Below are positions 21,702 through 33,001 of a stretch of 64,000 nt of DNA, piece by piece. How positions within the stretch are numbered: position 1 is the stretch's first letter; each line of letters starts with the position of its first letter. The stretch is from Neoarius graeffei (lineage: Eukaryota > Chordata > Actinopteri > Siluriformes > Ariidae), in contig NC_083571.1 of assembly GCF_027579695.1 (NCBI RefSeq), positions 48,086,890-48,150,889 of the forward strand, written 5' to 3'. Under the pieces are notes generated by a model, which saw nothing but the letters and a program-made list of their open reading frames with translations, ran no database searches and was not told where the DNA came from. The position numbers were made by a program, and so were the translations under genes.

Positions 21702-24700
21702 CTGTAACATAATAAACCGATAGGACTTGGTTTATTAGGTTCAGCATCAGTAGGGCATATTTAATATAGTTGTATTGATATTTCTTATTGCTGAGGCAAA
21801 CTGATGAGGACTGTTTTACAGCTAACTTTTTGAAATGGAAAGCATAAATGACACATTATATAAGGAATAAAACACAATGGGACAAGCTGCTATAGTAAAA
21901 TAACCAATGATCCGGCCATAAGATGGAGCAGAGTTACTGTTACCACCTTGAGGTTGATTATTTTCCAATAACAGTACATCCTGAAGTGATCTAATCTTAT
22001 AGCAGAGCAATTTGCCAAAGATTACAAGTTTTTATTTCACAAAGAACATGTTACACATTTTAGAGTGGTGCTTGAAAGTTTGTGAACCCTTTAGAAATTT
22101 TCTATATTTCTGCAAAAATATGACCTAAAACAACATTAGATTTTCACACAAGTCCTAAAAGTAGATAAAGAGAACCCAGTTCAACAAATGAGACAAAAAT
22201 ATTATATTTGGTAAATGTATTTATTGAGGAAAGTGATCCAGTATTACATAGCTGTGAGTGGCAAAAGCATGTGAACCTTTGCTTTCAGTATCTGGTGTGA
22301 CCCCCTTGTGCAGCAATAACTGCAAATAACATTTCCGATAACTGTTGATCAGTCCTGCACACCAGCTTGGAGGAATTTTAGCCCATTCCTCCATACAGAA
22401 CAGCTTCAACTCTGGGAGGTTTGTGGGTTTCCTCACATGAACTGCTCGCTTCAGGTCCTTCCACAACATTTCGATTAGATTACGGTCAGGACTTTGACTT
22501 GGCCATTCCAAAACATTAACTTTATTCTTCTTTAACCATTCTTTGGTAGAACGACTTGTGTGCTTAGGGTCATTGTTTTGCTGCGTGGCCCACCTTCTCT
22601 TGAGATTCAGTTCATGGACAGATGACCTGACATTTTCCTTTAGAATTCGCTGGTATAATTCAGAATTCATTGTTCCATCAATGATGGCAAGCCATCCTGG
22701 CCCAGATACAGCAAAACAGGCCCAAACCATGATACTACCGCCACCATGTTTCACAGATGGGATAAGGTTCTTATGCTGGAATGAAGTGAAGTGTTTTCCT
22801 TTCTCCAAACATAACGCATCTCATTTAAACCAAAAAAGTTCTATTTTGGTCTCATCCATCCACAAAACATTTTTCCATTAGCCTTCTTGCTTGTCCACAT
22901 GATCTTTAGCAAACTGCAGACGAGCAGCAATGTTCTTTTTGGAGAGCAATGGCTTTCTCCTTGCAACCCTGCCACGCACACCATTGTTGTTCAGTGTTCT
23001 CCTCATGGTGGACCCATGAACATTAGCCAATGTGAGAGAGGCCTTCAGTTACTTAGAAGTTACCCTGGGGTCCTTTGTGACCTCGCCGACTATTACACAC
23101 CTTGCTCTTGGAGTGATCTTTGTTGGTCGACCACTCCTGGGGAGGGTAACAATGGTCTTGAATTTCCTCCATTTGTACACAATCTGTCTGACTGTGGATT
23201 GGTGGAGTCCAAACTCTTTAGAGATGGTTTTGTAACCTTTTCCAGCCTGATGAGCATCAACAATGCTTTTTCTGAGGTCCTCAGAAATCTCCTTTGTTCA
23301 TACCATCTTCCACAAACATGTGTTGTGAAGATCAGACTTTGATAGAGCCCTGTTCTTTAAATAAAACAGGGTGCCCACTCACACCTGATCTGACTCTAAT
23401 TTCACCTTCAAATTAACTGCTAATCCTAGAGGTTCACATACTTTTGCCACTCACTGATATGTAATATTGGATCATTTTCCTCAATAAGTAAATGAGCAAG
23501 TATAATATTTTTGTCTCATTTGTTTAACTGGGTTCTCTTTATCTACTTTTAGGACTTGTGTGAAAATCTGATGTTTTAGGTCATATTTATGCAGAAATAT
23601 AGAAAATTCCAAAGGGTTCACAAACTTTCAAGCACCACTTTATTTGCCTCCACTTTCAGTACCAATTCTTCCTCACTCGCTAATGAGGCCAATTTTGTGT
23701 GTTCATATGAGTATGTTTTTTGATCTTGGTCATTAAAAAAACTGCATGGATTGTCTAATGATCTCAGATTACATGCTCAGGACTATAGAATGACCAACAA
23801 GCTTCTATTTATCTTTTCTTTAATAATATGGGGATTATAATAAGTGTGCCAACAGGTACAGTTGGGTCCACAAGTATTTGGACAGTGACTTTTTTGGTAA
23901 TTTTGCCTCTGTACATCACCACAGTGGATTTGAAAAGAAGCAATCAATATGTGAATGAAGTGTAGACTTTCAGCTTTAAGTCAAGGCATTTTGCAAAAAT
24001 ATTCCATTAACCATTTGGGAATTACAGCCATTTTTCAAATTGTCCCTCCGTTTTCACACAGTGTGTTTACATGCACATCCAAATTGAGCTGCTGTTGATA
24101 ATCGAGCAAAGGGTCCCAGCAGGGGTGCCAGAGAAATCCAATCCTACATGCACACAAGGAAAATCGAGCTATTGTGTGAGGTACATTGTGCACCCGAGCC
24201 ACAGGTGGCGCTACACGCCCCATCGTGTTGGTACACTTCCGGTTGTCGTCATGAAGAAGAGCTATTCAAGAGTGTAAACAAAGTTATCAGTTCCGTGTTC
24301 TCCATTGCACATTTTTCTCCCGTCCATGAATTTTAATATATTCAACTCAAGCTGAATGAGCATGAACTCTGTCTCCTCATTGCTCCAGAAGTGCACGTTT
24401 CTGCTCGCCATTTTCTCTTCTTTGTTTGTTCCTCCTGACCTCTTCTGCTGCTCGCTACTACTGTTGTCATGCCAACCGAGGCTGTCGTGTTTCCCGCTTG
24501 TGGTCTCGTCCTCGTCACTTCCGGAAGGGGCAGTGCTGAAGTAAGTAGCTCGACTACGTAGCTCGATAGGGTTTACATGCACTAAGTAGCTCGGCTACAA
24601 TCGCATAATCTAGGTAGTGTAGCTCGATTATGAGAAATCAAGTTCGGTTCAATTTCAGCCTAGCTAAGGTGTATCCATGGCATTTAGAACTTCGATTTCA

Positions 24701-27700
24701 GTTGAGCAACAGCAGAAATTCGATTTTCTCTATGTGCATGTAAACACACTCACAGGCTCAAAAGTAATTAGATAACTGACTGATAAGCCAATTCATAGCC
24801 AGTTATGGCCAGTTTCCTCATTACTTCATGAACAATTAAGGAGATAAAAGGTCTGGACTTGATTACAAGTGTTGAATTTGCCTTTGGCAGCTGTTCATGG
24901 GAACTCTCAATATGCAGCCCGAAGAGGTGTCAATGCAAATGAAGGAGGCAATCATTAGGCTGACAAAAAAAAAAATCCTCCAAGAGATAGCAGAAACTTT
25001 AGGAGTGGCCAAATCAACAATTTGGTACATTCTTAAAAAGAAGGAATGCAATGGCGAGCCCAGCAACACCAAAAGGCCTGGAAAATCATGGAAGACAATT
25101 AAAGTGGATGATCGTAGAATTCTTTCCTTGGTGAAGAAAAGCCCTTTCACAACAACTAGCCAAATCAAGAACACTCTCAAGGAGGTAGGGATATCATTGT
25201 CAAAGTCTACAATCAAGAGACACCTTCATGAATGTAAATACGGAGGGTTTACCTCAAGATGCAAACCACTGGTAACACCCAAGAAATGAAAGGCAAGATT
25301 AGACTTAACTCAAATTAGGCTAGAAAGCCTGCCCAGTTCTGGAACAAGATTCTTTGGACAGATGAAACCAAGATTAACTTGTACCAGAATAATGGGAAAA
25401 GAGGTGTATGGAGAAGGAATGGAAGGGTTCATGATCCAAAGCATACCACATCTGTTAAAACATGGTGGAGGTAGTGTTATAGCATGGGCATGAATGGCTG
25501 CCAAACAGAACTGGGTCTCTGGTGTTTATTGATATGACTGCTGATAGAACTAGCAGGATGAATTCTGAAGTATATAGAGGTATACTCTCTGTTCAGATTC
25601 AGTCAAATGCTGCAAACTGATAGGACGGCGTTTCACAGTACAGATGGATAATGACACAACATACTGCAAAAGCAAGCCAAGATCTTCTTAAGGCAAAGAA
25701 ATAGAATGTTCTTCAATGGCCAAATCATTCGACCTAACTGACCATGCTTTTCTCCTCGTGAAGTCAAAACTGAAGGCATAAAGACCCACAAACGAGCACC
25801 AACTGAAGGCAGCTGCAGTAAAGACCTGGCAAAGTATCTCAAGGGAGGAAATCTGGTGATGTCCATAGGTTTCAGACTTCAGATTTGCATCCAAGTATTA
25901 AAAATACTTCTATTATCCCCTGCCCAAACGAAGTTTGGCAGGGGATATAGAAACAGGTTCTGACCGTCCATCTGTCCGGCCGGTCACGTTTTCATTTCTG
26001 GGCCATATCTTTTAAACTACTGAAGATATCTTCATGAAACTTTGTATACATATCAAGCAACATGTGAACTGGTGCCTTTTGCCATTTTGGATTTTTGAAA
26101 AAAAAAATTTCAAGTTTTTACACAGAAAATAGATTTTGACTTGGTTTCGAAGAGGAATGTTTGTTTCCGGAGCATATATCCAAAACTATTCATGATACAG
26201 ATTTGAAACTTGGTATACATGTTAACAAGGTGATGTAGATATGCCTTTTCAAACTAAGAAATTTGAGAAATTTTAATTTTTCATGTTTCCATGGAAACAA
26301 TTTCAGACTTCGTCTCTCAGGTTAGTCTTAGGGGTAGATTTTATTTCCGGAGCAGAACTTGAAAACTATGAGTGGTATGGTCTTAAAAGTTGGTATACAT
26401 GTCGATTAAGTAATGTATATGTGCATTTTAATCCTAAGAAATATGAGAAATTTTAATTTTTAGCTCACCTGGACCAAAGGTCCAGCGGGCTTATGCCATG
26501 GGCTGCTGAGGTCAGTGTAGGGTAGGGTTGGTTTCCTGCAGCAGAACTTGAAAAATGTGACAAATAATATCTTGAAACTTGGTATACGGTTGGTATATAG
26601 GGCAGGGGATACAGAGGACACTGTTTTCTTGTTTATACAACCCCGATTCCAAAAAAGTTGGGACAAAGTACAAATTGTAAAAAACAGAATGCAATAATTT
26701 ATAAATCTCAAAAACTGATACTGTATTCACAGTAGAACATAGACAGCATATCAAATGTCGAAAGTGAGACATTTTGAAATTTTATGCCAAATATTGGCTC
26801 ATTTGAAATTTCATGACAGAAACACATCTCAAAGTTGGGACAGGGGCAATAAGAGGCTGGAAAAGTTAAAGGTACAAAAAAGAACAGCTGGAGGACCAAA
26901 TTGCAACACATTAGGTCAACTGGCAATAGGTCATTAACATGACTGGGTATAAAAAGAGCATCTTGGAGTGGCAGCGGCTCTCAGAAGTAAAGATAGGAAG
27001 AGGATCACCAATCCCCCTAATTCTGCGCCGACAAATAGTGGAGCAATATCAGAAAGGAGTTCGACAGTGTAAAATTGCAAAGAGTTTGAATCTGGAAGAA
27101 TCTCTGTGCGTAAGGGTCAAAGCCGGAAAACCATACTGGGTGCCCATGATCTTTGGGCCCTTAGACGGCACTGCATCACATACAGGCATGCTTCTGTACT
27201 GGAAATCACAAAATGGGCTCAGGAATATTTCCAGAGAACATTATCTGTGAACACAATTCACCGTGCCATCCGCCGTTGCCAGTTAAAACTCTATAGTTCA
27301 AAGAATAAGCCGTATCTAAACATGATCCAGAAGCGCAGACGTCTTCTCTGGGCCAAGGCTCATTTAAAATGGACTGTGGCAAAGTGGAAAACTGTTCTGT
27401 GGTCGGATGAATCAAAATTTGAAGTTCTTTATGGAAATCAGGGACGCAGTGTCATTCGGACTAAAGAGGAGAAGGACGACCCAAGTTGTTATCAGTGCTC
27501 AGTTCAGAAGCCTGCATCTCTGATGGTATGGGGTTGCATTAGTGTGTGTGGCATGGGCAGCTTATACATCTGGAAAGACACCATCAATGCTGAAAGGTAT
27601 ATCCAGGTTCTAGAGCAACATATGCTCCCATCCAGACGACGTCTCTTTCAGGGAAGACCTTGCATTTTCCAACATGACAATGCCAAACCACATACTGCAT

Positions 27701-30700
27701 CAATTACAGCATCATGGCTGCGTAGAAGAAGGGTCCGGGTACTGAACTGGCCAGCCTGCAGTCCAGATCTTTCACCCATAGAAAACATTTGGCGCATCAT
27801 AAAACGGAAGATACGACAAAAAAGACCTAAGACAGTTGAGCAACAAGAATCCTACATTAGACAAGAATGGGTTAACATTCCTATCCCTAAACTTGAGCAA
27901 CTTGTCTCCTCAGTCCCCAGACGTTTACAGACTGTTGTAAAGAGAAAAGGGGATGTCTCACAGTGGGAAACATGGCCTTGTCCCAACTTTTTTGAGATGT
28001 GTTGCCATGAAATTTAAAAAAAAAAAAATCACCTAATTTTTCTATTTAAATGATACATTTTCTCAGTTTAAACATTTGATATGTCATCTATGTTCTATTC
28101 TGAATAAAATATGGAATTTTGAAACTTCCACATCATTGCATTCCGTTTTTATTTACAATTTGTACTTTGTCCCAACTTTTTTGGAATCGGGGTTGTACTT
28201 CTGTTAGTGTCCAAGTACTTTTCAGCCTGTGAAAATGGTTGTAATTCCTAAATGGTTATTGCAATGTTCTTTTAAACCCCTTAAATTAAAGCTGAAAGTC
28301 GACACGTCAAATACTTCCTGATTACTTCATTTCAAATCAACTGTGGTGGTGTACAGAGACACAATGAAGAAAATTGTGTCACTGTCCAAATACTTGTGGA
28401 CCCAACTGTGCCTATTCAAGTTATAAAAGCTTGAAAGTCTGATATCATTTATGGTTAGTGTGGGAGAAAATAACTACTTGCAGTAGAGACTTTTTAATAA
28501 CTTTGGTATTCTGAGTCCATCGAGAGCACATTTGATGACTAGAGTGTGAGTCATTTACCTGGTGTCTGCATCCTCTACGTCTGCATCTGCATCGCTCTCT
28601 CGCTGAGGATCAGACTGGACGCACTCCTCCTGCAACATGAGTCACAGGCATGAGCAAACATCACTTCTACAACTCCACTCAGAATATGGCTCTTTCTCAC
28701 AAACACACTCCTACCTACCTCAGTGCCATAACCCTCGGAGTATCTGGCCATTATTGCCCTGTTTTTCCCACATTCATTACACTTCAGGCTGCTTTCCTAG
28801 AACAGCAAGAGAAAACACTTGTGATGCCATTTACTGTATGCTCCTTAAACACAGTGCTAATTATTGTCTCGAAGGAAAAGTCCACCCTGAAATGCATTAA
28901 ATATATTTACACTGATATCTAAGTGATGTGTTGCAATTCTTGTGCTAATTTGTTGGTTGATGCTGTATTATCATTGTTCTCGTGAGAATTTAGTGGTTAT
29001 GTGACACTGTGACATCACAGGGAGCTCGATTACAATGGCATTTCATAAGACCAGCAACCATCTCATCTCCGCTTGTTAGCAATCTATGACACGACATTGA
29101 TGGCGGTCTTAGCATCAAAAGTGAAGATTTAGAGCCATTTTTTTTGAGAAGGGTATATAGATGAAGAGATGAGAGAGCTGGACAGACTAAAGGACTGCAG
29201 CATTGCTGCATCAATCTCTTGAGGTTGAGCCGAAGCAAGGGCTAAATCCCACTTTCAGCAGGTAGTCAAACGTGGCATGCCGGGTAAAGTAGGATCCATT
29301 AACCAAAGTGAAAATAGACACACACAACCATAATTAATTATAAACAGGCATGTACAGTATTACTCGAGTCCGACTCGTGCCCTAATTTCAAGGACTCGTG
29401 ACTTGACTTGGACTTGAGCACTGATGACTCGGACTTGAACTCGGACTCGCGCATTAACTGCATTCGGACTTGTAAATTGGAGACGAGGACTCAAATTTTT
29501 TTTCTTTATTGTTTTGTAACATGCCATAATAATTTGACATAAGATATTTATATCTAGATAAATTTTATACTAATTTTGTGCAAGAGAATGCACATTCACC
29601 TGTTTATATGTCATGTTCAGAAACAAATTAATGTTAATGACGCTAAAATGCCTGGAGAGAAGCCCCTAGGATTGTCCGCTTTGCTTATACAGACTTCTTG
29701 TGCAGTGGGGAAAAAATGCACTGCTATGTGTTCCATATGTAGAAGAACTATCGAGGAGACGACGGGGACAACCTCGAACTTCAATTGTCATTTGGTAAGA
29801 CGCCACCCAGAGAAGGAAGTGACATGCTATGTTCATTGCTCTGTTGATAGTGGGCGGGGCTTGCTGAGCAATGAACTTGCTTTTTATCTGTAGCCTATAA
29901 ACTAAAATGGGGCAGTCAAGCAGTAACGTTAGTCCAACACAGCAGCAGAGATGCTTTCACATAAAGGCAGCAACAGCCACCGTCAAATGGTGCGGTTGGA
30001 GTCTTGTTCTCGGACTCAACTCAGATCAATAGTGGACCCAACTTGAAACCTTCTTTAATGACTTGGACTTGACTCGGACACTGGGGATTCGAGGTTTAAT
30101 GACTCGCCTACAACACTGATCAACATCAGGGAGTCAGAGTACAGGTTATGACCAATGCCAAAACTGACTCAAATTAAATTAATATTCGCTCAGTAAACCC
30201 TTCCAGTAATGCTGGATTCAGGTCAGATGGGACATAACTACCACAGCTTACAACGCCAAACTTTTGGTGCTTCAGATTGGGAAATTTTGGAACATTGAAA
30301 TTTCTCAGACAGACCCAACTTGTTCTGAGGGAACCATCTATGAGAATTGCCATTTTACACAGCTATCAACATGCAATCAGAGGTTTAATATAGCACGGAC
30401 ACTTTCTGCCTTCCCTCGTGATCCCATGCCACATTATCCCACACCTTTCACACCACACCCCTTCAAGCCATGCCTTCTCATCCTACACCCTTTCATTCCA
30501 TGTTCTTCTTCCCTCATGCCTTCATCCCATGCCTCCTCATACTACTGACCTTAACCAACATTGCCTCATCCCAGATCCCCTTATTTCATCCCATGTCACA
30601 TTATTTCATGCCCCCTCATCCTATCACCTCATTCCACACCTCCCCAACCAATGTTACCGCATCCCATACCCCCTTATAGCATGTACCATAATCTCATGCC

Positions 30701-31790
30701 CCTCATCCCATGATCCATCATTCCATGGCCCTTCATCCTACCACCCCATGTTATGATCCCTCATTCCATGTCCCCTCACCCCACGTTCTGTTATTCCATG
30801 CCTGCTAATCCCACGCCATATCATTCTATATCACACACCCCACAGCGCATCATTCTCCTCGATTCGTTTACTGACCCACGGCCCTTCAACCTACATCCTA
30901 TCACTAGTTGAGAGAAGAGAGCAGTTGTGCCTGAAATTTGCTAGATCACTGTTGAAGTCAGACTTCAGAGACTGGCTGCCACCAACCAGATCACAGATAA
31001 CTAACCAGAACACTAGAAATAACCAGAAACTGGACTGTCTCAAAATACGAACAAATGGATACAAGAACTCCCCCATACCTTACATGTGCCATCTCATTAA
31101 CAAATACGGATTTTGATCTATTTTCATGTCACCCGTTTTTATTATTAGTTTCCTCATGTAAAATTCTATGTTTAAAATCGTTGTATTGCTGTTGCAATCA
31201 GTTATTTTAGTACATAACGATTGCTTTCGACACTTTTAGTGATTAAGTTTGCTCTTAATATTGATTTTAACATAAACTGATCGCAATTCACTGCGATGTA
31301 TCAATAAAGACATCTTGACTCGATCCTCTCGTCCCACACTCCCCCATTTCACGCCCCTTCATCCCATATCCCCACACCATCTCATTCTTGTCGCCTCATT
31401 CGATGACCTATTATTCCACACACACCTCCCATTCCATTGCCCTCATCACACATCCCAAATTACTCCTACGTTCCATGCCTATTCATCCCACGCCCCTTCA
31501 TCTCATATCCCCACATCTCCCCGTTCCGCACCGTCTCATTCTTGTCGCCTCATTCTATGACCCCCACCCCCATCGCACATCCCAAATCATCCCTTCCTAC
31601 ATCTCTCATTCTTGGCACCTCGTTTTATGAGCATGTATTCAAGTAGAGGCTGTCACTTAGTGAAATGGTGAATGTCAATCAAATGTTAACACACACACGC
31701 ACGCACAAACACACACCTCTGTACCTCACAGTCATGGTCCGAGTTGTCCGAGAACTGGCCACTGGAGTCTCTTCGCCTTGTCACCTCCAT
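21530..31790 (-). CDS. Unidentified host gene, N-terminal three coding exons (partial)
   Basis: Exons on the minus strand are 31790-31725, 28629-28559 and 21701-21530. The acceptors are TTGCAG and GTTACAG; the donors are GAG|GTACAG, AG|GTAAAT and GAG|GTATTA. Phases 0, 2 and 0 join without a stop to give 103 residues from an ATG. The product begins [18 protein letters not shown], turns strongly acidic ([10 protein letters not shown]), then basic ([13 protein letters not shown]), then Ser/His/Arg-rich ([16 protein letters not shown]). It is likely disordered and nuclear or phosphorylated in character; that is inference from composition. I do not recognise the protein. Further exons should lie at lower coordinates, with a candidate beginning at 17147. 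The introns are filled by transposons. Confidence 0.55.
22063..23640 (-). mobile_element. Tc1 transposon copy B, same family as 10581-12148, inverted
   Basis: TIRs GAGTGGTGCTTGAAAG and complement, with TA on both sides. The catalytic half of the transposase is open on the minus strand at 22808-22221, including [20 protein letters not shown] and [16 protein letters not shown]. The position of the second catalytic Asp reads Asn (QQNNDPKH against QQDNDPKH in copy A), and the SPDLNPIE block reads SPDRNLIE. The HTH half and first Asp region are in other frames. Non-functional. Confidence 0.92.
24060..24750 (-). mobile_element. Harbinger-like non-autonomous element with SANT/Myb-like ORF
   Basis: Perfect 19-base TIRs (AGTGTGTTTACATGCACAT) with CAC on both sides. 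A minus-strand ORF (24582-24262) contains [20 protein letters not shown], closely resembling the SANT/Myb-like DNA-binding protein that accompanies PIF/Harbinger transposases. The frame leaves the family after KFMDGRK, so only the front of that gene survives. The 3-bp duplication suits Harbinger, although its sequence is not the usual TWA. Confidence 0.65.
25916..26635. repeat. Unclassified element made of about four tandem monomers of ~180 bp
   Basis: Begins with a hairpin (CCCCTGCC...GGCAGGGG) and ends near another GGCAGGGGATACAG. In between, TGAAACTTGGTATACATG-like blocks recur at about 26035, 26205, 26385 and 26575. An 11-base host duplication TACTTCT[A/G]TTA is seen at 25905-25915 and, after the adjacent mariner, at 28196-28206. 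No coding sequence. Confidence 0.6.
26638..28195 (+). mobile_element. Tc1/mariner element (TIR CAACCCCGATTCC), copy 1
   Basis: TIRs start CAACCCCGATTCCAAAAAAG and are flanked by TA. The transposase is open over 27106-28017 with all three catalytic residues: [20 protein letters not shown] and [11 protein letters not shown], spaced DD34E. The N-terminal part starts at 26939 ([20 protein letters not shown]) but a deletion after SLNLEES removes much of the helix-turn-helix and shifts the frame. Catalytic half whole, DNA-binding half broken. Confidence 0.92.
28559..28629 (-). CDS. Unidentified gene, coding exon 2 (acidic)
   Basis: A 71-base exon between TTGCAG and GTAAAT encoding [20 protein letters not shown] and a few more residues. 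It lies about 150 bases outside the end of the Tc1-like nest at 23859-28408, in unique-looking sequence. Confidence 0.5.
29355..30118 (+). mobile_element. hAT-like element with BED-type zinc finger ORF
   Basis: The ends CAGTATTACTCGAG and complement of CAGTGTTGTAGGCGAG fit hAT termini, with many ACTCGGACTTG-type repeats near both ends. The plus-strand ORF 29576-29893 contains [10 protein letters not shown]...[15 protein letters not shown], a C-x2-C...H-x4-H BED finger. The ORF stops soon after, so this is the front of a hAT transposase in a deletion derivative. A second, inverted fragment lies at 37735-38392. Confidence 0.65.
30405..30893. repeat. Degenerate satellite of CTCATCCCATGCCC-type units, left part
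   Basis: Short imperfect units (CATCCCATGCC, TTCATCCCA, CCCCTCATCC) repeat over about 490 bases; all open frames here are just the translation of this repeat. The same sequence resumes at 31322-31640. Confidence 0.8.
30895..31320 (+). mobile_element. Non-LTR retrotransposon (LINE) 3' end
   Basis: The frame at 30925-31116 ends with [20 protein letters not shown] and a stop, a pattern typical of the C-terminus of non-LTR ORF2 proteins. About 200 bases of 3' UTR follow, ending ATCAATAAAGACATCTTGAC. It is severely 5'-truncated and inserted in the satellite. Confidence 0.6.
31322..31640. repeat. Degenerate satellite of CTCATCCCATGCCC-type units, right part
   Basis: Continues the array interrupted by the LINE end. 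Also contains a CTCATTCTTGTCGCCTCATT unit used three times. Confidence 0.75.
31725..31790 (-). CDS. Unidentified gene, coding exon 1 (22 codons)
   Basis: Starts with the ATG at 31790 and runs 66 bases to a GT donor; exit phase 0. The sequence upstream on the minus strand is non-repetitive and could be 5' UTR. Codons favour Asp, Ser and Arg, unlike the transposon sequence on either side. Confidence 0.5.
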
Positions 31791-32755
31791 TTCTGTCTTC
31801 GTTGCTCTAACATAGACCTAAATATTATGACATAGACCTAAATATTATGCAGCCACATTAAAATATTGATTATTATTGTTAATAAAAGGGTTATTACTGT
31901 TTAAAGGGCCACTAACATACCATAGTTACCTGGATAAAGTGTCTATGAACAGCACACCTGAGTGGAAAGCCTTAACTTTTTGTTTAAGAGTTAATAAACC
32001 TACTTTATGTTTACTCAGTGATATTTTTCAGCGGCTTGGCTACGTTCCAAACCGCATACTACCGTACTAAGTAGTACGTATACTCCAGGACTCCAGCCCT
32101 AGTGGCGTCTGTACTATTTAGTAAGGCAGTATGCGGTTTGATACACAGCCCTAGTCATTACGTAATCCAATCCAGACTCATTCTAGCGGCAGATACAGCC
32201 TTCAAACTAAACAGTGTAATAATTCTCGATAAATAAAACGAGTTGTACACAAAGAGGAAATATATAGCGAGAAATTGCCTACGCTACCCTCTCAGCAGTG
32301 CTTGAACGTAGAGTACGCTGTTTACGTAAACTTAATCGTTGCTCATACCTTAGCTTAGTTTATTGTGAAGACCTCATCATCATGACTTCAGCGCAAAATA
32401 TCACTTCAAGTAGAGTCAGTGGGAGTCAGTTCGGCTTGAATAATAAACAAACAAATAAATCACGATGGATCTTCTGCCCTTGGCGTGAAACCGGAAGCTC
32501 GCGAGACTCCTGAAAGGTTTGACATTGTAGTCGGTGACAGCGTTATGGAGCCACAGAGCACGTCGAGCACGCGCGTGCCATAAATAAAATTAACCAAAAC
32601 AGGGAACGTAATCGCGCACGGCTGTGTGGGCGGAGACAGAATGCGGAACAAGCCAATCAGCACTGGCGTAGCGCAAGAGCGTGCAGTGCGCATGCGCAGC
32701 GAAAGCCGGTATGCTAGTGCACTAAATAGTGTGTGAGTAAATAGTACAGTCTGTG
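31791..32755. other. Non-coding, upstream of the unidentified gene
   Basis: From 32046 to 32755 the sequence has CCAAACCGCATACTACCGTA and related blocks plus CpG-rich patches (GCGCATGCGCAGCG near 32690). This could be the promoter region of the minus-strand gene whose ATG is at 31790, or a MITE with CCGCATACTA ends. No exon seen. Confidence 0.35.
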
Positions 32756-33001
32756 TATTACTGTGTACTGAGTATGTAGATTAGATAGAACTGTACTGAT
32801 CCCTTTGGCAGGGTTCCCTCAGGGAAATTAAAATTCCAGAAGCATCATTACAGATAAACAGAGAAAAGAAATAGAGGAAAACTTCTAGATAAATTAAAAT
32901 AAATTACTAGTGCTGTCAAGCGATTAAAATATTTAATCGCGATTAATGTCGCGACTGTCATAGTTAACTCGCGATTAATCGCAATTTAATCGCACATTTT
33001 T

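Larger units (their letters stand above)
23859..28408 (+). mobile_element. Tc1-like transposon (TIR CAGTTGGGTCCACAAGTATT) with three nested insertions
   Basis: The left end is CAGTTGGGTCCACAAG after TA; the right end is CTTGTGGACCCAACTG at 28408. Stripped of insertions it is about 1.6 kb. A transposase N-terminus is open at 24897-25289 ([20 protein letters not shown], then [12 protein letters not shown], an HTH), and the catalytic part at about 25300-25860 is broken. Insertions are 24060-24750, 25916-26635 and 26638-28195, the last lying next to the second. Confidence 0.85.

Noticed and set aside
22543-23342. Plus-strand frames opposite the inverted Tc1 copy
   Set aside because: They are antisense shadows of the transposase; the same peptides appear opposite copy A at 10862-11329.
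30264-30756. Pro/His/Ser-rich open frames over the TCATCCCA array
   Set aside because: Direct translation of a simple repeat in several frames.
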